DNA from: JAPLST01 sp964397565
GTDB taxonomy: Bacteria; Auribacterota; UBA3054; JAPLST01
Assembly (NCBI GenBank): GCA_964397565.1
Contig: CAYNJC010000032.1
Coordinates: 1 to 49,236, forward strand
Length of the DNA stretch: 49,236 nucleotides
Direction of reading: 5' to 3'
Below the pieces are notes generated by a model. It saw only the letters and a program-made list of their open reading frames with translations. It was not told the DNA's origin and did no database searches. Position numbers and translations under genes: made by a program. Shown here one piece after another: positions 1 through 7,523 of this stretch (within the stretch, counting starts at the first letter, position 1; each line of letters opens with the position of its first letter).

Positions 1-24
1 GGGAGAAACCCGCAGCTATGCGGG
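1..24 (-). terminator. possible terminator hairpin after the defence-like operon
   Basis: Positions 9-24 read CCCGCAGCTATGCGGG, a perfect 6-bp stem with a 4-nt loop. On the minus strand the stem is followed by TTTCTCCC, which resembles a weak intrinsic terminator for the leftward operon. The hairpin lies over 300 bp beyond the last gene and the T-tract is short, so it may only be one of the palindromic repeats common in this genome. Confidence 0.3.
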
Positions 25-38
25 TGCAATCAGCTAAA

Positions 39-67
39 GTTGACGCGCATGCGCCAACGGCGGGATT
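39..67. repeat. 29-bp repeat, inverted copy at 49127-49155
   Basis: The segment begins GTTGACGCGCATGCGCCA and ends in GGCGGGAT. Its reverse complement occurs at 49127-49155 with about two mismatches by eye. The GGCGGGAT part matches one arm of the GGCGGGA/TCCCGCC palindrome seen at 14904, 16330, 23901, 24701 and 37771, so it belongs to a dispersed family. Confidence 0.65.
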
Positions 68-339
68 CAGGGTTCAGGTAGAAGGAGAGTGGGAGCCGCC
101 TGCGTGCGGCGAATGCTGCCGCAGCGCAGCTATAGTGTCACGAGGTCGCGAAGACACGAAGGCAGAGCTGGTGGTCGGTGATCGGTGACCAGTAATCATT
201 ACGTAACACCTAAAACCACAGCACCTGTCTTTTCATGTGAGCATCCGGAATTCTTTAGTTCAGAGCAATATCATATCCAATCACATCCTTTGATCTGACC
301 GAACACATCAAACGGCCATTCACTTAGCTGCCGACTGCG
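68..339. other. intergenic region with repeat fragments, no gene seen
   Basis: No convincing coding frame is visible. Positions 89-127 (GTGGGAGCCGCC, then GCGGCGAATGCTGCCGCAG) resemble 36890-36926. Positions 170-190 contain a GGTCGGTGATCGGTGACCAG run also found near 33407-33431. The stretch looks like accumulated intergenic repeat debris next to the island. Confidence 0.5.
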
Positions 340-519
340 TTACACTGGGTGCTTGTCCCTGAACACCCGCAAGAAATCGGCGCGGTCATTGAGCCGAATC
401 ATTACCGGCTTGTGGCAACTGGACGGTCGGCCAAAGACTATAGGTTGGCGCTCCTGAAGTGCAGGGAGCTTGTTTGAGTAGTTAAGGCTGTTGTAGTTTG
501 ACAAGAAGTCGCACCTCAT
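340..519 (-). CDS. possible 59-residue protein at the end of the defence-like operon
   Basis: The frame opens with ATG at 519, inside the end of the HD-domain gene (38-bp overlap), and stops with TAA at 340-342. A GGGGA stretch lies a few bases upstream of the ATG and could act as ribosome binding site. The C-terminal part, with IRLNDRADFLRVFRDKHPV, has ordinary protein composition, with charged and hydrophobic residues alternating. I recognise no family. Its position as a sixth, overlapping gene suggests co-translation with the upstream gene. It could instead be the out-of-frame remnant of a longer C-terminus of the HD protein, or a chance frame. Conservation of the reading frame next to homologues would decide. 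Confidence 0.35.
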   Translation of the reverse strand: MRCDFLSNYNSLNYSNKLPALQERQPIVFGRPSSCHKPVMIRLNDRADFLRVFRDKHPV

Positions 520-1855
520 TAATCCCCAGGCTGCTCATGTCCAGGTAGCCATGATGGGTGTCGAAATACTCATGGCTATCCTTTGCCAAGTACATGGATT
601 TGCGCGCGCAATCTTGATGCGTACTCATAATATAACGCACGATTAACATGCCTGATGCATCAAGCTCAAGTTCCGTGGCTGAGCATGCCTTGTCATAATT
701 GAGCGTCACACGCTCGTCTCCACCACCAACATAGCCATACGAAACCGCCGGACGCTCGAAATCCTGTATCAAGTCCACCAGCGTTACGATTGCGGACAGG
801 GGATCTCGGTCGAAGTTCAATCGCAGGAACAGGTTCTCCGGAATACCTGTACCCGGAACGCCTTTACCCCAATAGATCTTGGACATGTCGTGCATCATGA
901 TGGCAGCCGCCACCCACTCGACGCAGAGAAGGTGCAGTGGAGATTGCGCAAGCGAGGGGTAACGTCTCACACAGTCGTTCAGGTGAAGGAAACCGAGTGC
1001 TCCAGGCAATCCGTGCGACGAGGAAAGAGCCGTATCTGTGATTAGCGTGATCCTGTCTCTCCAATTTGAAGGGCAGGCCGCGTCTTCTTTCTGATAGCCG
1101 CGCAAAGCATCAAACACCAGCCGGTGACTGAACTGGTCCACAACCTGTGTAGCGCTTCGGTTCTGTTTCAGAACAGGAGCGTTCATGCCATCCAGATTAC
1201 ACTGAAGGCGCTCAGCGTATTGCCAGGGGTATCCGAGATCGTGGAACACTGCTGCCACATATGCGGCCTCCCGAAAGAAGATGCGCCACACGTTTCGGGC
1301 AATGGGACTTCGAGCGTGAAAAAGCGGGTCATGCTCGCGCATGCCACAACCGAGAAGAAAGTTGCGGATGTAGGCTGTGCCCTCCCAACGAAGAATACGG
1401 TCAACACATGCATCCAGGATCGTTATGCCGCCCGGCAGGCAGAGTGGGTCGCTGGCACCATCGCCGTCAAGCAACTTAAGAACGACATAGCCACAGAGCG
1501 GCTGATGGAGAACGTGATCCCGCTGGAACTTGCCCCAGTCCATGATGGCCAACCAGTCCTCGGTCATCACCTCGGGCAGGATGAACCGGTAGGCGGGAAA
1601 AGTCCTGGCGGAGTAATCCAGTGTTCGTGCTTGGAGCGGATATGTCTTCCAGAAGTAATCTCTTCCCGTGCGCTTGCGAAGTTCGACCAGTGCCTCTGTC
1701 AGTTTGCCCCTTCTGTGGTCGGTAGTGCCGTGCTTGCGATACAGAACGGGATCGACGTCGTAGTAGGGACAGATTGCGTCAGGCGGCGCATATCGTCCTG
1801 CGGTCACAGCGGTCTGGTAGTCGGCCAAGGAGAATGTCAATGTAAGATTAGGCAT
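482..1855 (-). CDS. HD-domain protein of the defence-like operon
   Basis: 457 residues from the ATG at 1855. This start overlaps the stop of the upstream NTPase gene by 8 bases (ATG-CC-TAA), and longer upstream frames are not needed. Motifs fit a metal-dependent HD phosphohydrolase fold: RDHVLHQ at 112-118, FHDLGYP at 204-210, SSSHG at 278-282, MMHDMSK at 320-326 and DLIQDFERP at 361-369. HD proteins usually hydrolyse nucleotides, cyclic nucleotides or phosphomonoesters. Which substrate applies here cannot be read from the sequence. No membrane segment or signal peptide is seen, so it should act in the cytoplasm. Tight coupling to the ParA-like gene suggests the two work together. The HD assignment rests on motif spacing by eye. 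A catalytically altered relative is possible. Confidence 0.6.
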   Translation of the reverse strand: MPNLTLTFSLADYQTAVTAGRYAPPDAICPYYDVDPVLYRKHGTTDHRRGKLTEALVELRKRTGRDYFWKTYPLQARTLDYSARTFPAYRFILPEVMTEDWLAIMDWGKFQRDHVLHQPLCGYVVLKLLDGDGASDPLCLPGGITILDACVDRILRWEGTAYIRNFLLGCGMREHDPLFHARSPIARNVWRIFFREAAYVAAVFHDLGYPWQYAERLQCNLDGMNAPVLKQNRSATQVVDQFSHRLVFDALRGYQKEDAACPSNWRDRITLITDTALSSSHGLPGALGFLHLNDCVRRYPSLAQSPLHLLCVEWVAAAIMMHDMSKIYWGKGVPGTGIPENLFLRLNFDRDPLSAIVTLVDLIQDFERPAVSYGYVGGGDERVTLNYDKACSATELELDASGMLIVRYIMSTHQDCARKSMYLAKDSHEYFDTHHGYLDMSSLGINEVRLLVKLQQP

Positions 1856-4064
1856 TTCCAACTCCCCAATCCACCAGGACCTTCTCCAACACGTTATCAA
1901 ATTCCCGGAAGTACTCAGCTGCTTGCACTGCCTTCGCCATCCGCTTGGGTGCTTCCTCGTGCGACAATGTCTTCTTGACAATCACATCCTCTGCAATGCC
2001 CCGCACGAACGGGAATAGCATCCCTTCTTCCATCTCGCCCCTGACGATGAACTGGAGTAACTGTAGCAAAAAGTACGAATCCGCCGCGAAGTCAAGCAGG
2101 CGTGCCTGTGCGGAGCTGCAGGATCTGTAGAAGTCTGCAAATCCAGACTCTCCCTCTCGCATCATGTGCTGGCGGAAGAACTGAGAATGCATGAATTCCA
2201 TGTTCTCTGCCTTGATCTGGCCTTCCCTAAAGGATTCCTGTGCAAGAAACCCCTGCAGGCCAGATCGGCTTCGACGCTCATTGCCTTTCTTGTTCCAGTG
2301 ATCGAATTCGATCGCCAAAACCCCTGCGAACAATCCGGCAATCTCCTTCTCAAATGGCGAATGCCAGATCGGCGACGTCATCGATAGGCCAACAAGCCCA
2401 GCCAAAACATCCGCCAACAGATCGACTGTCCGCTCGTAATCGGGTTGCACGACCGGGCCTCGGAACTGACGCATTTCTTTGTGGATGTGCTGTTTCAGGT
2501 ACATCACGAATGAATGCTCTTGCGGGTTCAACGGAGCACCTTCGTAGTTGGTAGGCACCATGTCAAAGTGCGGGAGATCACTCTCGCGGAGGAACCCCGA
2601 CAGCGCACTGCGGAAACCCGGCAGAATGCTGCCAGGCAACCATTCGTCGTCAATGAGGCGGGCCAGATGCCCCAGCCCCGCATCATCAACTGCCGAACGT
2701 GCTCGACTCACGATATCGTTTGCCCTCACCAGTTGCGCTCTCAGTCGCTCATGGTCTTCGAAGGCCATTGCGACCAGACTGGTCAGGTGAGCGTCGGTCT
2801 CCTGTGTTCCCGCGCGCAGCTCATGCTCGGCCATCTCCAAGGATTCGACAAGTCGGTGAATTCGGCCTTTAGATCGGCGTTGCCCGCGCTGCATGGACTG
2901 CAACAGAAACTGATTCTCGATGTACTCGTCATAGGATATCATTCGCTCACGTCCAACTTGGCCGCGTTCATTACAGCATAGAAGCCGGCCAAGGGTAGTT
3001 TCGCCTCTCAACGGGACAGGCGCGTAGTCATACACAAGGCGGCCGGCCTTGACAGCCCTTGGGACACGATTGATGACGGCTGCGATATATCTGTTGGGAT
3101 TAATACAGAATCCTTCTCCACTCTCATCCTTTTGTTGCGGTGCAACCTTGTTCCGCTTGGCAAATCTGTAAAAGGCCAACGGATCGTCCGTTCCGGACTC
3201 GGCCTTGGCAGATGTAGCTAATTGCATAAAGAACGCTTCTTGATCCTTGGTTACACAAATGCCTTCGCCACTACTGCCCGCGTCAACGAACAGGCGGCTT
3301 GTCTTCCACTTCCGCGTGTAAGTGCCATGTAGAGCATCAATAGCTCGTTCACAAGCGCCGAGGTCTTGCGCATCGAGCGAAGTTACATTCAGGAACTTGC
3401 CAATTGCCGGTCCACAATCCGTCAGCCATTCGTGGATCGCCGGTGCGATGCCGACATAACCAGGCGAGTTGTCTAGGATGATCGCAGTCTTTACAGGAGT
3501 CCCACAGGCGGTAACGCGCGCGAAGTCGCCAATGAGCTGCTTCACGAATTCCAGCAACCAGAGTGAATGCAGGTCATCGAAGAGAATACCAGGTCTTTCG
3601 ATGCATGTCGTACTCTTGTCGTTGTAAGGCGCGCCGGTATGGTCATTGGCCTCGGCCTTGTCTATCTTGTATATCTGGGATCCCAGAACGTTTGCCTTGA
3701 TGAGGTCAATACGCATATGCCCTTTATCATTGAGCGACAGCGAGAACGATGGAACAGCGTTGCCAGCCATGAAACACCCCTCAAACAACGTCAGGAGGTT
3801 CACTGGCGGCGATTTGCACTTGCTGTTTTCCCCAGCCATAGGCCAGTCCCGGATGGTGTGAATGTCCTTAACCCAAAACGGGGAGTCAGCGATGTCAGCC
3901 GCATTGGTTCCTGTCACATCCAAGTCCAAGACGAACACGGCGTATCCGCGCTTCAATAAAAGACGGCCCAGACATAACGCAGCCGTTGTTTTGCCAACGC
4001 CCCCCTTGCGGGACTCCACGCTTACAATTAGATCGGCGGTGTTCTGTTTGTTTCTCTTACTCAT
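1848..4064 (-). CDS. ParA/MinD-like P-loop NTPase with long C-terminal extension
   Basis: 738 residues from the ATG at 4064. This start overlaps the methyltransferase stop by 8 bases (ATG-AG-TAA). The N-terminus has the deviant Walker A motif RKGGVGKTT at residues 19-27, followed by FVLDLDVTGTN near residue 43. The segment AIILDNSPGYVG around residue 200 resembles the switch region of ParA/MinD/CobQ ATPases. Usual ParA proteins have 200-300 residues. Here roughly 400 further residues follow without a recognisable domain, rich in acidic and aromatic residues and apparently helical. ParA-type ATPases dimerise on ATP binding and position cargo or regulate partners. In this operon the enzyme may regulate or assemble the methyltransferase, helicase or HD partners, which is inference. 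No partner ParB or centromere repeats are seen, so plasmid partition is unlikely. Confidence 0.7.
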   Translation of the reverse strand: MSKRNKQNTADLIVSVESRKGGVGKTTAALCLGRLLLKRGYAVFVLDLDVTGTNAADIADSPFWVKDIHTIRDWPMAGENSKCKSPPVNLLTLFEGCFMAGNAVPSFSLSLNDKGHMRIDLIKANVLGSQIYKIDKAEANDHTGAPYNDKSTTCIERPGILFDDLHSLWLLEFVKQLIGDFARVTACGTPVKTAIILDNSPGYVGIAPAIHEWLTDCGPAIGKFLNVTSLDAQDLGACERAIDALHGTYTRKWKTSRLFVDAGSSGEGICVTKDQEAFFMQLATSAKAESGTDDPLAFYRFAKRNKVAPQQKDESGEGFCINPNRYIAAVINRVPRAVKAGRLVYDYAPVPLRGETTLGRLLCCNERGQVGRERMISYDEYIENQFLLQSMQRGQRRSKGRIHRLVESLEMAEHELRAGTQETDAHLTSLVAMAFEDHERLRAQLVRANDIVSRARSAVDDAGLGHLARLIDDEWLPGSILPGFRSALSGFLRESDLPHFDMVPTNYEGAPLNPQEHSFVMYLKQHIHKEMRQFRGPVVQPDYERTVDLLADVLAGLVGLSMTSPIWHSPFEKEIAGLFAGVLAIEFDHWNKKGNERRSRSGLQGFLAQESFREGQIKAENMEFMHSQFFRQHMMREGESGFADFYRSCSSAQARLLDFAADSYFLLQLLQFIVRGEMEEGMLFPFVRGIAEDVIVKKTLSHEEAPKRMAKAVQAAEYFREFDNVLEKVLVDWGVGNA

Positions 4065-7000
4065 GATCCTCCGCGTGTTCGCTGCTTTTGCCTTTATAAT
4101 CCGTATTTGCCAGTGCCTTCTCGATATGCGCGATTTCATCCGGCGTCAGGTCGAAAAGACGATAAACGATATCGTCAATTTCCCGCTCTGTTGCCCGCAG
4201 TCCCGCCGCATCACCAGCCTCCGACTGCCTCGCCGCTTGCTCCGCCAGCTTCGTCAGTCGGGCTTTGTCGGCGGTCGAGGCCGGTGGGATCGGAATAGTC
4301 TCAAGATTCCTGTTGATGAATCGCATCCGTCCGCCTTTCCACGGATCACCGAGACCTTGAAATGTCATGCGGGCATACCAATCAACGAGGGAGCTGAGCA
4401 ACACGGCGAGCAGCGACTTTTCCGCACCCGGGATAATGTAGCCTGTATTCCCGATGACGTGCCCACTTTCAGACCATGTTGCCTTCAATAGTTTGCCTAT
4501 ATCGGCGACAACAATCTTCGGCTCCCCGAAGGCATCCAGGTAATATTTCGATGGGTTATTATCCAACTCCAGCCAATGGTGCTGACCTTGGGCATCGCCA
4601 TTCCTGGATGTTTGGCACTGCCCTCGCGCCTTCAGTTGCTTGGCGAATTGTGAAAGGTGGCGAAGGATAGCGGGATAGTTCTTGAGTTCTGTGTGGAATT
4701 CATAGCGGACAAGGATCACGTACAGATCATGATATTCGTGCGTCCACCGATGGATATCCCGCCCCCGAATCCATGGCTTTATGAGTTCTGCGGATTTCCG
4801 GTCTTCACGAATCAGTCGGTCGCGCGTAGCGCGGTCAATGACATACGCGCTATTGAGGCCGCTTGTTATACCTCTATGCAACCGTCCCTTGACATAGACA
4901 CCTAACGGAGTGCCGTTTGCCCGGACCTTGTCGAGCAGCGTATGTTTATCCCCTGCTTCAAGCGACCAACCATCGGGTTTGAGTTGCTCCGGCTTGTAGC
5001 GCACGCCGCGCGTGATTAGAGACTTTTCTAGCGAATCAAACTCGGCTTCGTCTTTGATCACTACGACCGGGAATACGTGGTTCGCGGATGTCGCGCACTT
5101 GTTGACCACGACGATCATGGGGTCGGTGGCGGCGGCGAACACCGGCAGTTCGCAGAAATCCACCAGGGCGCGAATGCGCTGAGATGCCAGCATCTGTCGC
5201 AAACCCTTGCCATATCCCGCGCGCTGAAATTTGTTGGAACTTATGAAGGTCAAGACGCCGTCATCACGCAGAAGGCCGAGTCCAAGTTCGTAAAAGAAGC
5301 AGTAGATGTCGCCGCGTGCGGCAAATGTCTTGAATCGCTGCTTCCATTCTGTTTGCTGTGCCGTGCGGGCAAACTTTTCGACAGAAACATAAGGCGGATT
5401 CGCGATCACGACGTCGAATCCCTTGTTCGCATGGAACACCTCGGAGAAATAAATCTCGAAGTCGAAGGTCTCGCGGCCATTGGTCAGCTCATGGATGAGG
5501 GCTTCGATCTCTTCCTTGAGCTTTGCTTTCAGTTTCCGGTCAGTCTCGTTGAAGAGCTTCGGCTTTAATGCCTCAAGGCGTTTGAACTGCTCATCGTTGA
5601 AGAGGTTCTTCTCCACGCCCAGCAGCGAGTTGCCCACTACAACTTTGTAGTCGAGATTCGGCAGGGGCTTGACTTGTTTGACATCTTCCTCATCCACGAC
5701 CAGCGAGAGCCATAGGCGCAGCTTGGCGATTTCCACGGCACTTGGATCAATGTCCACGCCGTAAAGGCAGTTCTGAATGGCGTGGCGTTTGAAGTGATAG
5801 GGCGTGCGTTCACCGATATCGTTGAAATACGGCGTGAGCGCGGCCCGGGCACGGACGATTACCTGCATCATGCCGACCGGAAACGCGCCCGAACCGATGG
5901 CGGGGTCGCAGACGGTGATTGTCTTGAGTGCGTCATCAAGCGTGCGGGCGTTGTGCTGGATGCTCTTGGGCATCTTGATCGCGTACTGGGTGTCCACAGC
6001 TTCGTAGTGGGAAATTTGCTCGCCTAACTGGACGAAGGTTTCAATTTCGGTGCGCGGAACAAGTTGCTTGTCTTTGTTCACCGCTGTGTCCAGATAGTTG
6101 ATCAGGCTTTCCTGGCACATGTAGTGAACGATTTCGCGCGGTGTATAGAACGAGCCTTTGGATTTGCGCTCCTTGACTTCGAGCAGGTTCTCAAAGACCT
6201 TGCCAAGCATTTCCGGGTCAATGGCGACTTCCTTCTCCAGCGGCTCGGCTTCGTTGACGGTGAAGTTGTAGCGGTCGAATACGTCGAGAACGCCTGTGCC
6301 GGTAATGCCTTCCTCGAAATACTCGTCATTGGTGAAAAGTTTGTTTGGCAGAATGATGTCGGTCTTCTGCCAGTCGTAATCGCCCAGCGGTTCGAATAGC
6401 CCGCCGTTCAGGAAGGGGATGCGGCACTTGAAGCGCGGGCACCAGGCTTCGTGACCGCGATCGGTGGACAGCGTGTCGTAAAAGAGCGGTTCGAGGATGT
6501 CGTTGAAGATATTGACCGAACCGGACAAGCGGGAAGCTTGTCCCACAATCTTGCGCAGGAAGTCGCGCGGGCCGGTGCCCCAGTCCTTTCCTTTCTCGAC
6601 ACCGAGCCAGCCCTTCTTTTGCAGAAAATAGAGGAACACGATCTGGCCCATGAGCTTCTTGGCAAAGTCCACGGTATTGACGCCCTTGGCGCTGAACTCG
6701 TCGCGCAGCGTCTTGTCCTTGGCGACCAGTTTCTCCAGCGCGGCACTGATGTCGCCAAACAGCTCGGTGTACTTGCCGAAGAATTCTTTGGTGACGGCCT
6801 CGACGCTGAAGGCTTCTTCGACTTGGGCGAGGGTGGGATCGGTGGCGGTGTCCTGAAGCAAGCCGAGAAAGCGGGTCTGGGCGGTGTGGCAGCTCTCGCC
6901 CTCGCCGACCAAATAGGAGAAGCGCCGAGCAGGCGTGAGGCGCGTCTCGACACCGACTTTGCCGGATTCTTTCTCGACGCTGGCGTAGTCCATCTTGACG

Positions 7001-7374
7001 TAGGAAAAGCGCCACTGTTGTTCCGTCGGCGAGACAAAGGCCACCAGCGCGGCGTCTTTGTTTTCGCGGTCTTTCAGATGGTCCGCGACGAAGTTGCGAA
7101 TGGCGGTGCGGGCGCGCTCCAGCTTGGATGCCGCGGTCAGACGAACAATCAGAACGTCCACGGTTTCTTTGGCCGGGCTGGTGTAGGTGCCCAGCCGCTC
7201 GAAGCGCTGGACGTGGGCGCGGAAGGCCTCTTTGATGTAGGGGGTGTGGCGCGAAAAAGCCTTGCTCTCATCCACATGATTGAGCAGGTTGACCGCGAAG
7301 GTGCGGAAGCGGGCCTTGTCGAAGGGCTGGGTGAAGCTGTCCTTGATGAGTTGGCGGGCCTGGGCGGCGTTCAT
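4057..7374 (-). CDS. Eco57I-like N6-adenine DNA methyltransferase (type IIG/PglX-like)
   Basis: 1105 residues from ATG at 7374, preceded by an AGAGG ribosome binding site. Motif I is TVCDPAIGSGAF (487-498) and the catalytic motif IV is NPPY (659-662), typical of gamma-class adenine methylases. ERKSKGSFYTPREIVHYM at 402-419 is the usual lead-in of this family. The C-terminal 350 residues, with a TaqI-like recognition region, probably read the DNA target. I see no PD-(D/E)xK nuclease motif in the first 400 residues, so it may only methylate and leave cleavage to the PLD-helicase product. The family includes type IIG enzymes and the BREX methylase PglX. None of the other BREX core genes is present. 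The stop overlaps the next gene. A palindrome at 6523-6543 adds the peptide GQASRLSG in frame. Confidence 0.85.
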   Translation of the reverse strand: MNAAQARQLIKDSFTQPFDKARFRTFAVNLLNHVDESKAFSRHTPYIKEAFRAHVQRFERLGTYTSPAKETVDVLIVRLTAASKLERARTAIRNFVADHLKDRENKDAALVAFVSPTEQQWRFSYVKMDYASVEKESGKVGVETRLTPARRFSYLVGEGESCHTAQTRFLGLLQDTATDPTLAQVEEAFSVEAVTKEFFGKYTELFGDISAALEKLVAKDKTLRDEFSAKGVNTVDFAKKLMGQIVFLYFLQKKGWLGVEKGKDWGTGPRDFLRKIVGQASRLSGSVNIFNDILEPLFYDTLSTDRGHEAWCPRFKCRIPFLNGGLFEPLGDYDWQKTDIILPNKLFTNDEYFEEGITGTGVLDVFDRYNFTVNEAEPLEKEVAIDPEMLGKVFENLLEVKERKSKGSFYTPREIVHYMCQESLINYLDTAVNKDKQLVPRTEIETFVQLGEQISHYEAVDTQYAIKMPKSIQHNARTLDDALKTITVCDPAIGSGAFPVGMMQVIVRARAALTPYFNDIGERTPYHFKRHAIQNCLYGVDIDPSAVEIAKLRLWLSLVVDEEDVKQVKPLPNLDYKVVVGNSLLGVEKNLFNDEQFKRLEALKPKLFNETDRKLKAKLKEEIEALIHELTNGRETFDFEIYFSEVFHANKGFDVVIANPPYVSVEKFARTAQQTEWKQRFKTFAARGDIYCFFYELGLGLLRDDGVLTFISSNKFQRAGYGKGLRQMLASQRIRALVDFCELPVFAAATDPMIVVVNKCATSANHVFPVVVIKDEAEFDSLEKSLITRGVRYKPEQLKPDGWSLEAGDKHTLLDKVRANGTPLGVYVKGRLHRGITSGLNSAYVIDRATRDRLIREDRKSAELIKPWIRGRDIHRWTHEYHDLYVILVRYEFHTELKNYPAILRHLSQFAKQLKARGQCQTSRNGDAQGQHHWLELDNNPSKYYLDAFGEPKIVVADIGKLLKATWSESGHVIGNTGYIIPGAEKSLLAVLLSSLVDWYARMTFQGLGDPWKGGRMRFINRNLETIPIPPASTADKARLTKLAEQAARQSEAGDAAGLRATEREIDDIVYRLFDLTPDEIAHIEKALANTDYKGKSSEHAEDHE
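6523..6543. repeat. palindromic element inside the methyltransferase gene
   Basis: The arms GGACAAGC and GCTTGTCC form a perfect 8-bp stem around 5 bases. In the coding frame the element contributes to GQASRLSG (residues 278-285), which looks like a linker insert and not family sequence. From memory, similar GQASRLS-type peptides recur in proteins of Verrucomicrobia-like genomes as translated palindromic repeats. Confidence 0.5.
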
Positions 7375-7523
7375 GTAAAAACCTCTGCGCTAGCCCGGCC
7401 TGTGGTCCCCTTATGAGCCGATCCAATTGCCCCTTTGTGGCCGCTTTGGATTCTCACGTAAGTCAATTGAGTCATGCCGGGCATCGGACGATTCCTGAAG
7501 ATGATCGGATGATTATCGGACGA
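7375..7523. other. 149-bp gap in the defence-like operon with short direct repeats
   Basis: This is the only sizeable gap inside the operon. Near 7487-7524 the minus strand carries CGTCCGAT twice and CATCCGAT once, spaced irregularly. They could be binding sites for a regulator of the methyltransferase and downstream genes, or chance repeats. No second promoter with good -35 and -10 elements is evident. Confidence 0.3.

Noticed and set aside
1848..4064. Plasmid partition locus
   Set aside because: No ParB gene, no centromere-like repeats, and the gene is inside an operon with methyltransferase and helicase on a chromosomal stretch.
6451..7416. Long plus-strand frame of 321 codons opposite the methyltransferase
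   Set aside because: It is antisense to a well-supported methyltransferase gene, has no domain motif, and reflects codon bias of the real gene.
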